Assembly (NCBI GenBank): GCA_003220265.1
Contig: QHRW01000127.1
Coordinates: 1-45,422 of the forward strand
Origin: Candidatus Rokuibacteriota bacterium
GTDB lineage: Bacteria > Methylomirabilota > Methylomirabilia > Rokubacteriales > CSP1-6
Direction: 5' to 3'
DNA length: 45,422 bases
In this document: positions 1-7,066 of the stretch, one piece after another
Numbering within the stretch: the stretch's first letter is position 1
Layout: each line of letters opens with the position of its first letter
Program-made: the position numbers and the translations under genes
The notes under the pieces: model-generated
The model's database searches: none
The model's input: the letters and a program-made list of their open reading frames with translations, nothing else
Told to the model about the DNA's origin: nothing

Positions 1-2
1 CG

Positions 3-299
3 AGCGGCGAGCTGGCCGAGCGCCTGGAGCGCGCGCGCATCCCGTTCGCGCCGCTGCGGCGGCCCGATCAGCTCGTGGACGACCACCACCTGAATGCGAG
101 CAACCAGTTCATGGACACGCCGCTGCCCGGGCGCGGGACGGCCAAGCTGCCGAAGATGCCGGTGCGCAGCACGGCGTACGAGTTCGGGCTCAGGCGGCCG
201 GCGCCAGAGCTGGGGGAGCATACTAGGGACGTGCTCACGGAGCTCGGGCTCACGAAAGACGAGATCGACGCGCTGGCGTCGCGGAGGGTGATCGGATGA
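3..299 (+). CDS. CaiB/BaiF family III CoA-transferase, C-terminal end (5' truncated by window edge)
   Basis: The open frame runs in from the left edge without a start and stops at the TGA overlapping the next gene. The visible ~98 residues read SGELAERLERARIPFAP, then RRPDQLVDDHHLNASNQF and the ending DEIDALASRRVIG. This is the usual C-terminal layout of formyl-CoA/carnitine (class III) CoA-transferases, where a helical segment with D-D-H-H/P-x-L-N is followed by a short G-E-H-T helix near the end. Class III enzymes move CoA between an acyl-CoA and a free acid; the catalytic Asp region lies outside the window, so substrate cannot be judged. The stop overlaps the start of the lyase gene (ATGA), so the two are probably co-translated and act in one acyl-CoA degradation route. 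Confidence 0.85.
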   Translation, partial: SGELAERLERARIPFAPLRRPDQLVDDHHLNASNQFMDTPLPGRGTAKLPKMPVRSTAYEFGLRRPAPELGEHTRDVLTELGLTKDEIDALASRRVIG

Positions 300-1258
300 G
301 CGACCTGCCGAAATCCGTCAAGATCAAGGAAGTCGGCCCGCGCGAGGGCTTCCAGTTCGAGAAGGGCGCGATCAGTGTCGAGGACAAGATCTCGCTGGTC
401 GATGCGCTCTCCGAGACCGGCGTGACGTCGATCGAGTTCACCTCGTTCGTCAGTCCCAAGTGGGTGCCGCAGATGGCCGACGCCGACCAGATGGTGGCCG
501 GCATCACGCGCGCGCCCGGCGTGGACTACGAGGCCATCTGGCTCAACGAGGCCGGCCTCGAGCGTGCCGCCAAGCACCGCAACACGCTCGCGCTGCGCCC
601 GATGTTCAGCGTGGCGGGCAGCGACACCTTCATGCGCAAGAACACCAACCGCAGCGTGGACGAGCGTCTCGACGAGCTGCCGGGCTGGGCCGAGCGTTAC
701 CAGAAGCTCGGCATGGACTGGCTCGACGTGGGCGTGATGGCGGCCTTCGGCTGCAACTATGAAGGCGATGTCTCGCCGAAGCAGGTGGTGACGACGCTGC
801 AGAAGGTCGAGCAGAAGGCCAACGCGTGCGGCTCGCGCCTGGGCGGCATCGGCCTCGCGGACACGATGGGCTGGGCCAACCCGCTGCAGATCAAGCGCCT
901 CGTCGGCGCCGTCCGCGAGCGCTGGCCGGGCACGCCGATCAAGCTCCACCTGCACGACACGCGCGCGCTGGCCATCGCCAACGTGGTCGCCGCGCTGGAG
1001 ATCGGCGTGGACTGCTTCGACAGCGCGGTGGCCGGCATTGGCGGCTGCCCGTTCGCGGCGCACAAAGGCGCGGCCGGCAACGTCACCACCGAGGACGTCG
1101 TGTTCCTCTGCCAGGAGATGGGCGTCGAGACCGGCATCGACCTGGACGCGATGATCGCCGCCGGCCAGCTGGCCGAGAAGGTGGTGGGCCATCCGCTGCC
1201 GGGCAAGCTGAAGTCGGGTGGGAACCTGGCGGCCTATCGCGAGCGGGCGCGCGCTTGA
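296..1258 (+). CDS. Hydroxymethylglutaryl-CoA lyase-like enzyme (HMGL family)
   Basis: A 320-residue TIM-barrel protein of the DRE-TIM metallolyase superfamily, close in length to bacterial HMG-CoA lyase. Visible motifs: KEVGPREGFQ (residues 11-20) at the first strand, the metal-binding HLHD at 218-221, and the cysteine loop GIGGCPFA with C251 followed by GAAGNVTTEDV, which is the HMG-CoA lyase signature. Canonical lyases read GPRDGLQ, so here the first metal ligand Asp is replaced by Glu (E17), which may mean a different acyl-CoA substrate. The family cleaves 3-hydroxy-3-methylglutaryl-CoA-like thioesters to acetyl-CoA and a keto acid. It overlaps the CoA-transferase stop by 4 nt, giving an activation-then-cleavage gene pair. 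Family assignment is firm; exact substrate is inferred. Confidence 0.88.
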   Translation: MSDLPKSVKIKEVGPREGFQFEKGAISVEDKISLVDALSETGVTSIEFTSFVSPKWVPQMADADQMVAGITRAPGVDYEAIWLNEAGLERAAKHRNTLALRPMFSVAGSDTFMRKNTNRSVDERLDELPGWAERYQKLGMDWLDVGVMAAFGCNYEGDVSPKQVVTTLQKVEQKANACGSRLGGIGLADTMGWANPLQIKRLVGAVRERWPGTPIKLHLHDTRALAIANVVAALEIGVDCFDSAVAGIGGCPFAAHKGAAGNVTTEDVVFLCQEMGVETGIDLDAMIAAGQLAEKVVGHPLPGKLKSGGNLAAYRERARA

Positions 1259-1284
1259 CGTGCTCGGCCGGCGCCGCGTATCTT
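1255..1284 (+). promoter_or_regulatory. Candidate sigma70-type promoter of mazEF
   Basis: TTGACG (1255-1260) overlaps the lyase stop codon and is followed after 18 nt by TATCTT (1279-1284). The predicted start near 1291 leaves a short leader with GGGAGG ahead of the mazE ATG at 1310. The -35 matches 5/6 and the -10 matches 4/6 of the consensus, so this is suggestive only. Confidence 0.35.
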
Positions 1285-1309
1285 CATTGTATATCCGGGA
1301 GGACACGCG

Positions 1310-1552
1310 ATGCAGACGACGATTCAGAAATGGGGTAACAGTCTCGGCCTGCGAATCCCCAAGTCCTTCGCGGCCGAGGCTCAGGTCGAGGAAGGGTCGA
1401 CCGTCGACCTGTCGGTCGAGAACGGCAGCCTCCTGGTTCGACCGCATCGAGCTCGGAAGTACACGCTCGGCGCCCTCCTGAAGAGGGTGAAGCCGCGCAC
1501 CTTGCACGGTGAGGTCTCGACGGGCAAGCGGCTCGGGCGCGAGATCTGGTAG
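1310..1552 (+). CDS. mazE: MazE-like antitoxin, AbrB/SpoVT DNA-binding domain
   Basis: An 80-residue protein beginning MQTTIQKWGNSLGLRIPKS, the typical MazE/AbrB swapped-hairpin beta-barrel N-terminus (K-W-G-N-S-x-x-x-R-I-P), followed by a VDLSVENGSLLVRP strand pair. The C-terminal ~30 residues are basic and probably form the flexible tail that neutralises the toxin. It should bind its own promoter as a dimer and inhibit MazF. A GGGAGG ribosome site lies 8 nt upstream of the ATG. Its stop shares one base with the GTG of the next gene (TAGTG), the tight coupling expected of a toxin-antitoxin pair. Confidence 0.9.
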   Translation: MQTTIQKWGNSLGLRIPKSFAAEAQVEEGSTVDLSVENGSLLVRPHRARKYTLGALLKRVKPRTLHGEVSTGKRLGREIW

Positions 1553-1893
1553 TGGCCTCGTATATACCGTCGCGCGGCGACCTCGTATGGCTTCAATTCA
1601 ATCCGCAGGCCGGTCACGAACAGGCAGGGCATCGACCAGCGCTCGTCATTTCGCCCGGCCCCTACAATCGTCGCGTGGGCCTGGCAATCTGCTGCCCCGT
1701 CACGTCGCACGTGAAGGGCTACCCTTTTGAGGTGCTCCTTCCGGCCGGGCTCGGTGTCGAAGGCGCGATCCTTTCCGACCAGATCAAGAGCCTTGACTGG
1801 CGCGTGCGGAAGGCGAGGCGCATCGGTCGTGTGCCGGCGGACGTGTTGGAAGAGACCGTCGGCAAGATCGTGGCCCTCGTCGACCCGGCCTAA
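1552..1893 (+). CDS. mazF: MazF/PemK family endoribonuclease toxin
   Basis: 113 residues, the normal MazF length. The N-terminus has GDLVWLQFNPQAGHEQAGHRP, which carries the conserved G-D-(I/L)-V-W and G-x-E-x-x-G-x-R-P-A loop including the catalytic arginine, followed by ALVIS; the middle reads CPVTSHVKGYPFEVLLP and later ILSDQIKSLDWR, both standard MazF features. The family cleaves mRNA at short sequence motifs. The GTG start overlaps the mazE stop by one base. Its stop codon overlaps the stop codon of the convergent peptidase gene (shared bases 1891-1892), so the two genes have no intergenic space. Confidence 0.92.
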   Translation: MASYIPSRGDLVWLQFNPQAGHEQAGHRPALVISPGPYNRRVGLAICCPVTSHVKGYPFEVLLPAGLGVEGAILSDQIKSLDWRVRKARRIGRVPADVLEETVGKIVALVDPA

Positions 1894-3239
1894 CCCAAGA
1901 AGTCCCGGCAGAGCGCCTCCCACATCATCGCGGACAGCTTCAGGCTCTCCGTATCCACCCGCTCATTGTGGCCGTGGAACATGATCGGGTACTCCGTGTA
2001 CGGGATGCGCAGCGAGTGGAGGCCGAAGCCGTAGGAGGGGATGCCCTTCCAGCGGAAGAACTTGGCGTCGGTGCCGCCGGTGGTGATGGCGGGGACGACG
2101 CTGGCGTCGGGCATCATGCGGGTGGCGATGCGGGAGATGGCGGCCATCAGCGGAGTGTCAGTCGGCGACACACTGCCGCCGCGCTTGCGATCCGGAGGCG
2201 TGTCGATGGTGACGCGGTCGGCGAGGTTGCCCATCGCCTCTTTCAGCATGGCCTCGACCTCGTGGTTCTCCACGCCGGGGAGCGAGCGGATGTCCACGTC
2301 GATCTCCACGCGGTCGGGAATCACGTTCACCTTGGTGCCGCCGTGGGCGATGTTGGGCGAGAAGGTCGTGTGCGTGCAGGCGTGGGCCTCGCGGGCCAGC
2401 GTGAGGTTGTCCCAGTCGCGCACGGTCTCGTACACGCGCGCGGGATCCGTGAGCGCGTCGGTGAGGCCGGGCTCCAGCTCGAGCGCCTCGATGTAGCCGC
2501 GCCAGGCGTCCAGGATGCGCGCCTTCGGGCGGTACTCCGCGATGCGCTGGACGATCTTGGCGGCCGTGACCAGCGCGTTGTCGGTGCGGAACGGGCGCGA
2601 GCCGTGGCCGGGTGTGCCGTGCACGATCAGCTTGCGCCAGTTGCCGCCCTTCTCGCCGACGGTCACCTTCAGCTTGTGGCCGGACTTCGTCGGAATGGGC
2701 ACGCCGCCGCTCTCGGTGATGACGTAGTCGCACTTGACGGCGTCGGCCTCGTGCTCGACGAGGTGGCCGGCGCCGAGGAAGCCGCCCGCCTCCTCGTCCG
2801 CCACCGCCAGATAGATCAGGGTGCCGCGCGGCTTCCAGCCGCTCTGCTTCAAGCGGCGCGTCGCCACCGCCATGGTCGCCGTCAGGTTCAGCATGTCCAC
2901 GGCGCCGCGGCCCCACACGATGCCGTCCACCAGCTCGGCCGCGAAGGGGTCACGCTGCCAGCCCGCCATGTTCACGGGCACCACGTCGGTGTGCCCCATC
3001 AGCAGGAGCGTGGGGGCCTTGGGGTCGGTGCCCTCGATGCGCGTGATGAGGCTCATGCGGCCGGGCCGCGAGGTGTAGCGCTCGCAGGAAAGCCCGGAGC
3101 CGGCGAAGAAGGCTTCCAGCGCATCGACGCTGCGCGCCTCGTTCCCCGACGCGGCCTCGCCGGTGTTGACGCAGCCGTTGCGGATCAGCGTGCGAAGCAG
3201 CTCGGTGGACTCGCGCTCGAGGGCCATCTCGTCTCGCAT
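1890..3239 (-). CDS. M20 family metallopeptidase / ArgE-DapE-like hydrolase
   Basis: 449 residues, typical for M20A/M20F di-zinc carboxypeptidases and deacylases. Visible catalytic features: MGHTDVVPV with zinc ligand H83 and D85, GRGAVDM with bridging D115, ADEEAGG with general base E149 and ligand E150, a dimerisation/lid domain in the middle (VIVHGTPGHGSRP-type stretch), and the last ligand in MFHGHNERV near the C-terminus. It should hydrolyse an amide bond of a small N-acyl amino acid or dipeptide in the cytoplasm. I chose the ATG at 3239 (MRDEMALERES) because GGGAGG lies about 8 nt upstream and the longer frame runs antisense into the next gene; an internal ATG at 3227 is possible. Confidence 0.9.
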   Translation of the reverse strand: MRDEMALERESTELLRTLIRNGCVNTGEAASGNEARSVDALEAFFAGSGLSCERYTSRPGRMSLITRIEGTDPKAPTLLLMGHTDVVPVNMAGWQRDPFAAELVDGIVWGRGAVDMLNLTATMAVATRRLKQSGWKPRGTLIYLAVADEEAGGFLGAGHLVEHEADAVKCDYVITESGGVPIPTKSGHKLKVTVGEKGGNWRKLIVHGTPGHGSRPFRTDNALVTAAKIVQRIAEYRPKARILDAWRGYIEALELEPGLTDALTDPARVYETVRDWDNLTLAREAHACTHTTFSPNIAHGGTKVNVIPDRVEIDVDIRSLPGVENHEVEAMLKEAMGNLADRVTIDTPPDRKRGGSVSPTDTPLMAAISRIATRMMPDASVVPAITTGGTDAKFFRWKGIPSYGFGLHSLRIPYTEYPIMFHGHNERVDTESLKLSAMMWEALCRDFLG

Positions 3240-3281
3240 CTGCGGGCCTCCCTGGGCTGACGATGGTAGCATCGCTGCTGC

Positions 3282-4145
3282 GTGTCCGGCACCGTCGCCG
3301 CCCTCGCGTTCACCAGCGCCCTGCTCTCGGCCATGGCCACGGTCCTCATCCGGGCGGGCTTGCAGCGCTACGGCGCGTACACCGCGCTGTGGATCAACAT
3401 GCTGGTCGGGACCCTCGGCCTCTGGCTGGCGGTGGCGCTGACGGGCGGCCCCGGCCACCCATCGTTCCGGAGCCTCGCCTTCTTCATGCTCGCCGGGCTC
3501 ATCGGCACGTTCGTCGGACGCCTGCTGCGCTTCATGAGCATCGAGACGGCTGGACCGTCGATCAGCGCCGCGCTCGTCAATCTCAACCCGCTGGTCTCCA
3601 CCGGCCTGGCGGTGCTGCTGCTCGGCGAGCACGTGACGCTGCCGCTGCTGGCCGGCACGCTGGTGACGATTGCGGGCACCACGTTGCTCTCGCTCGGCGG
3701 TCGGGCCGTCGGCGTCCGGCCGGTGCTGCTACTGCTGCCACTGGGCTCGGCGTGCTGCTTCGGCACGGTCGCGGTGCTGCGCAAGATGGCGCTCGACGGA
3801 GCCGGCGTCGTCATCGGCGCCGCCGCCAACGTGACGATGGCGTTCGTCGCCTTCACGCTGTTCCTGCTGGCCTCGGGCCAGCTCGAGGCCACGCGCTGCC
3901 GCGGGCGCAGCCTGGTCTACTTCGTCGGGGCCGGCCTCGCCGAGAACCTCGGGGTATTCCTGGTGCTGGTGGCGCTCGGCTTCGGGGCGGTGAGCGTGGT
4001 GGCCCCGCTGACGATCATCTCGCCCATCTTCGTCCTGCTGCTGTCGTTCCTCTTCCTGCGCGGGCTGGAGATCCTGAACAAGCGCGTGGTGTTCGGCAGC
4101 GTGCTCATCGTCTTCGGCGTCTACCTGATCACCGCGTTCAAGTAA
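3282..4145 (+). CDS. EamA/DMT-superfamily transporter
   Basis: 287 residues with about ten hydrophobic helices arranged as two EamA repeats, the standard drug/metabolite transporter layout. The first repeat ends around LGEHVTLPLLAGTLVTIAG, the hallmark L-G-E-x-(3-5)-L-x-G-x-x-L-I-x-x-G motif; the second repeat carries SVVAPLTIISPIFVLLLSF and GLEILNKRVVFGSVLIVFGVYL. The likely role is export or uptake of a small metabolite; the substrate cannot be read from sequence. It starts at GTG without a visible ribosome site, 42 bp from the divergent peptidase gene, and may be leaderless. It ends one base before the convergent lactonase gene. Confidence 0.85.
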   Translation: MSGTVAALAFTSALLSAMATVLIRAGLQRYGAYTALWINMLVGTLGLWLAVALTGGPGHPSFRSLAFFMLAGLIGTFVGRLLRFMSIETAGPSISAALVNLNPLVSTGLAVLLLGEHVTLPLLAGTLVTIAGTTLLSLGGRAVGVRPVLLLLPLGSACCFGTVAVLRKMALDGAGVVIGAAANVTMAFVAFTLFLLASGQLEATRCRGRSLVYFVGAGLAENLGVFLVLVALGFGAVSVVAPLTIISPIFVLLLSFLFLRGLEILNKRVVFGSVLIVFGVYLITAFK

Positions 4146-4146
4146 C

Positions 4147-5085
4147 TCAGCGGTTCAGATAGTTCAGCGGCAGGCCCGGCCGCGGCCACTCGAACGACAC
4201 GAGCGTGCCGCCCATCGACAGCGTGGCGAAGGCGGTGCGCAGCTCGCGGCCGCCGAAGCACACGTTGGTCACCATCATGTCGGGCAGCGTGTACTGGTCC
4301 ACGCGGCTGCCGTCCGGCCAGATGTCGCTGACCGCGCCGGTGATCAGCGTGGCCACCGCGATGTGGCCCTCGGCGTCCACGGCCAGCGAGTCGAACATCT
4401 GGTAGCCGCCGAGGCCGACCACCACGCGGCCCTTCTCGCCGCGATACGGACCGTTGGCCGACTCGATCTGACCGGCGCCCGAGAGCTTGAAGGCCCAGCA
4501 GCGTGCGGTCGGCGTCTCGACCACGTAGAGCGTGCGCTCGTCGGGCGAGAGCCCGATGCCGTTGGGACGCTCGAGCGGAAAGATCGCCTCGGTGATCGAG
4601 GAGCCGTCGGCCTTGGCGTAGTAGACGGCGCCGCGATCGCTGTCCCGCTCGCGCGTCTTGCCGAGGTCGGTGAACCAGAAGCCGCCGGCGCGATCGAAGA
4701 CGAGATCGTTGGGGCCGCGCAGCTTGCGGCCGTCGCAGGCGTCGTAGAGCGTGTCGAACTTGCCCGTCTCGGGATCGACGATCTGGATGCTGCCACCCGT
4801 GTAGTTCTTGGCTTGCACGGCGGGGAAGAGCCGGCCGGGGCGCTCGATCCACTCGAAGCCGCCGTTGTTGGTGACGTAGATCTTGCCGCCCGGGCCCATG
4901 GCGGCGCCGTTGGGGCCGCCGCCGAGCTTGGCGACGACGTGGATCTTGCCGTCGGGCGTCACGCGCGAGAGCGTCTGGCGCTCGATCTCCACCAGGACGA
5001 CGGAGCCATCGGGCATGGCGACGGGCCCCTCGGGAAAGCGCAGGCCGCTGGTGATCTGGGTGACGCGCGGGGCGATCGTGGTCAC
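4147..5085 (-). CDS. SMP-30/gluconolactonase-like beta-propeller protein
   Basis: 312 residues with the six-bladed propeller pattern of SMP-30/LRE hydrolases: FPEGPVAMPDG near the start (metal-ligand Glu), GPNGAAMGPGGKIYVTNNGG, LRGPNDLVFDRAGGFWFTD with the metal-ligand Asn, and RPNGIGLSPDERTLYVVET. These enzymes open sugar or other lactones using one divalent metal. There is no signal peptide, so it should be cytoplasmic. The GTG start (VTTIAPRV) overlaps the stop of the upstream flavin oxidoreductase (GTGA at 5082-5085), indicating translational coupling and suggesting that an F420/FMN oxidation product (a lactone) is hydrolysed by this enzyme; that last point is inference. Confidence 0.87.
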   Translation of the reverse strand: MTTIAPRVTQITSGLRFPEGPVAMPDGSVVLVEIERQTLSRVTPDGKIHVVAKLGGGPNGAAMGPGGKIYVTNNGGFEWIERPGRLFPAVQAKNYTGGSIQIVDPETGKFDTLYDACDGRKLRGPNDLVFDRAGGFWFTDLGKTRERDSDRGAVYYAKADGSSITEAIFPLERPNGIGLSPDERTLYVVETPTARCWAFKLSGAGQIESANGPYRGEKGRVVVGLGGYQMFDSLAVDAEGHIAVATLITGAVSDIWPDGSRVDQYTLPDMMVTNVCFGGRELRTAFATLSMGGTLVSFEWPRPGLPLNYLNR

Positions 5086-5975
5086 GCGCGCTCCAGCGCC
5101 GGCCGCACGTCGCGCGTCACGACGTCCAGGATCTCCAGCATGCGCCCGAGGTCGTCGCGGCGGAACTCGAGCACCACGTGACGCAGGCCGAGGCGCTTGT
5201 ACTCGGCGAGCACGTCGACGACGGCCTGCGGGCCCTTGCCCAGCAGCTCGTCGCTCAGGCCGAAGCGCAGCGACAGCTCGATGGACTCGAGCGGCCGCCC
5301 GGCCGCCTCCGCGGCTTGCCGCAGGCGGCCGAGCGCTTCCTTGAACTGCGCGGGCGTCTTGGAGGTCGCGTGCCAGCCCTCGCCGAGCGTGGCGACGCGG
5401 CGGAACGCGCCCGGGCTGTCGCCGCCGACCCAGATCGGCGGGTGCGGCTTCTGCACGGGCTTGGGCGCGAAGCCGACGTCGCGGAAGCGGAAGAACTCGC
5501 CCTCGAAGGCCGGGTTGTCCTGCGTCCACAGTGCCTTGAACACCTTCAGCGCCTCGTCGGCCTGGCGTCCGCGCTGGTGGAACGGCGCGCCCAGGATCTC
5601 CAGCTCTTCCTTCCACCAGCCGACGCCGACGCCCACGATGAGCCTTCCCAGCGAGAGCGCGTCGATCGACGTCAGCATCTTGGCCATCACCACGGGATGG
5701 CGGTGGCCGAGGATGAACACGGAGGCGCCGAGGCGCGCGCGCGTCGTGCACATGGCGGCGGCGGTCAGCGTGATCACCGGCTCGAGGTACGGCTTGTCGG
5801 GCGGATGCGGAAAGCGCCCGCCCGGATAGTTGCCGGTGGCCGTGCGCGGGAAGATCACGTGGTCGCTGACCCACAGCGACGCGACGCCGCGCTCGTCGGC
5901 GGCGCGCGCGAAGGTGGCCAGCGCCTCGCGCGTGGCGAGCGGACCCTGGTTGGGGAGATGGCAGCCGATGTCCAT
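5082..5975 (-). CDS. LLM class F420/flavin-dependent oxidoreductase
   Basis: 297 residues of the bacterial luciferase-like fold. Visible family features: IGCHLPNQGPLATREAL at the N-terminus, LWVSDHVIFP on strand 2, GRLIVGVGVGWWKEELEILG around residues 110-130, and HPPIWVGGDSPGAFRRVATLGEGW, the phosphate-binding strand typical of the F420-dependent subclass. It should oxidise or reduce a small substrate with F420 or FMN. I prefer ATG 5975 over the upstream TTG (5984) because a TATGAT -10-like box covers 5984-5989, which would place the transcript start at or next to this ATG; no ribosome site is visible. It is coupled to the downstream lactonase gene. Confidence 0.87.
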   Translation of the reverse strand: MDIGCHLPNQGPLATREALATFARAADERGVASLWVSDHVIFPRTATGNYPGGRFPHPPDKPYLEPVITLTAAAMCTTRARLGASVFILGHRHPVVMAKMLTSIDALSLGRLIVGVGVGWWKEELEILGAPFHQRGRQADEALKVFKALWTQDNPAFEGEFFRFRDVGFAPKPVQKPHPPIWVGGDSPGAFRRVATLGEGWHATSKTPAQFKEALGRLRQAAEAAGRPLESIELSLRFGLSDELLGKGPQAVVDVLAEYKRLGLRHVVLEFRRDDLGRMLEILDVVTRDVRPALERA

Positions 5976-5995
5976 ATTGGCCAATCATATACAAT
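5976..5995. promoter_or_regulatory. Divergent AT-rich promoter patch with palindromic operator candidate
   Basis: The 44-bp gap between the flavin oxidoreductase and the iron-type transporter holds the only AT-rich patch in this area. ATTGGCCAAT (5976-5985) is a perfect palindrome. TACAAT (5990-5995) is a good -10 for the plus-strand transporter operon, and TATGAT read on the minus strand (5989-5984) is a -10 for the oxidoreductase. No clear -35 is seen on either side, so an activator may be needed. Confidence 0.35.
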
Positions 5996-6019
5996 GCGGG
6001 CCACCCGAGGAGGCCCCCC

Positions 6020-7060
6020 ATGAGGCAAGTGCTCGCGCTGGTCTTCGCCGCCGTCGTCGCGCTCGCCGTCCCTGCCTGGTCGAACGCCTGGGCCTTCGAG
6101 GGCGAGAAAGAGCTCTACGAGGCGGCCAAGAAGGAAAAGCAATTCACCTGGTACACGGCCCACTACGACTCCGAGACCGCCGCCGCCGTCTGCAACGGCT
6201 TCGAGAAGAAGTACGCCGGCCTCAAATGCGAGTACGTGCGCACCACCGCCCAGGTGGCCTACCAGCGCGTGTCGCAGGACATGAAGGCCGGCCTCGCGGT
6301 GGCCTCGGTCTTCAGCTCGACCGACACCAGCCACTACGGCCACATGAAGAAGGAGGGGTGGCTGCAGCCCTACAAGCCGAAGAACCTCGGCGAGCTGATC
6401 GAGGGCTTCAAGGCCTACAACGATCCCGACAATCTCTTCATCGCCACCGCCGCCGGCCTCGTGCTGATCACGTACAACACCAGCGTGGTCAGCGACAAGG
6501 ACGCGCCGAAGAAGTGGACGGACCTGCTCGATCCGAAGTGGAAGGGCAAGATCTCGATCGGTCACCCCGGCTTCAGCGGCTACGTCGGCACGTGGGTCGT
6601 GCAGATGCGCAAGTCGTACGGCTGGGACTACTTCAAGAAGCTCGAGGTCAACAAGCCGCGCATCGGACGCTCGATCAACGACACCGTGACGATGCTCAAC
6701 GCCAGGGAGAGCTGGGTGGCGGCGGGGCCGTCGGCCACCACGCTCATCAGCAAGGACAAGGGCAACCCGCTGGCGCTCGTCTACCCGGAGGACGGCGCGA
6801 TCTTGATGATCTCGCCCAGCGGCATCATGAAGAATGCTCCGGCCCCCAGCACGGCCAAGCTCTTCATGGAGTACCTGCTCGGCAAGGAATGCAACGACAT
6901 CATGGTGAAGTTCCGCCAGGACCCGGTGAACAAGACCGTCAAGGTGCCGGCCGGCATGAAGTCGGTGGCCGAGGTGAAGACGATCCGCCCGACGTACGAG
7001 GAGATCGACAAGGGCATCCCGGAGGTCAAGGAGATGTTCCGGGACACCTTCGGGATCTGA
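6020..7060 (+). CDS. ABC transporter substrate-binding protein (Fe3+/polyamine-type)
   Basis: 346 residues with a signal peptide (hydrophobic core about residues 4-24, cut near SNAWA-FEG). The mature part begins EKELYEAAKKEKQFTWYTAHYDSETAAAV, the pattern of the type 2 binding proteins of iron(III) and related importers (AfuA/FbpA class), with later LDPKWKGKISIGHP and PEDGAILMISPSGI typical of the family. It should bind its ligand in the periplasm and deliver it to the permease encoded 6 bp downstream. GAGGAGG lies 5-7 nt before the ATG. Tyr residues suited to metal-anion binding are present but the true ligand (iron, carboxylate or phosphonate) is not decided by sequence. Confidence 0.9.
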   Translation: MRQVLALVFAAVVALAVPAWSNAWAFEGEKELYEAAKKEKQFTWYTAHYDSETAAAVCNGFEKKYAGLKCEYVRTTAQVAYQRVSQDMKAGLAVASVFSSTDTSHYGHMKKEGWLQPYKPKNLGELIEGFKAYNDPDNLFIATAAGLVLITYNTSVVSDKDAPKKWTDLLDPKWKGKISIGHPGFSGYVGTWVVQMRKSYGWDYFKKLEVNKPRIGRSINDTVTMLNARESWVAAGPSATTLISKDKGNPLALVYPEDGAILMISPSGIMKNAPAPSTAKLFMEYLLGKECNDIMVKFRQDPVNKTVKVPAGMKSVAEVKTIRPTYEEIDKGIPEVKEMFRDTFGI

Positions 7061-7066
7061 CGCGCG

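Noticed and set aside
68..1507. 479-codon minus-strand frame opposite the CoA-transferase/lyase genes
   Set aside because: Antisense shadow; the plus-strand genes have clear family motifs.
3255..3285. Weak -24/-12 match between the M20 peptidase and EamA genes (TGGTAGC...CTGCT)
   Set aside because: Only about 8 of 12 fixed positions match and the -24 part lacks the conserved C; not better than chance in GC-rich DNA.
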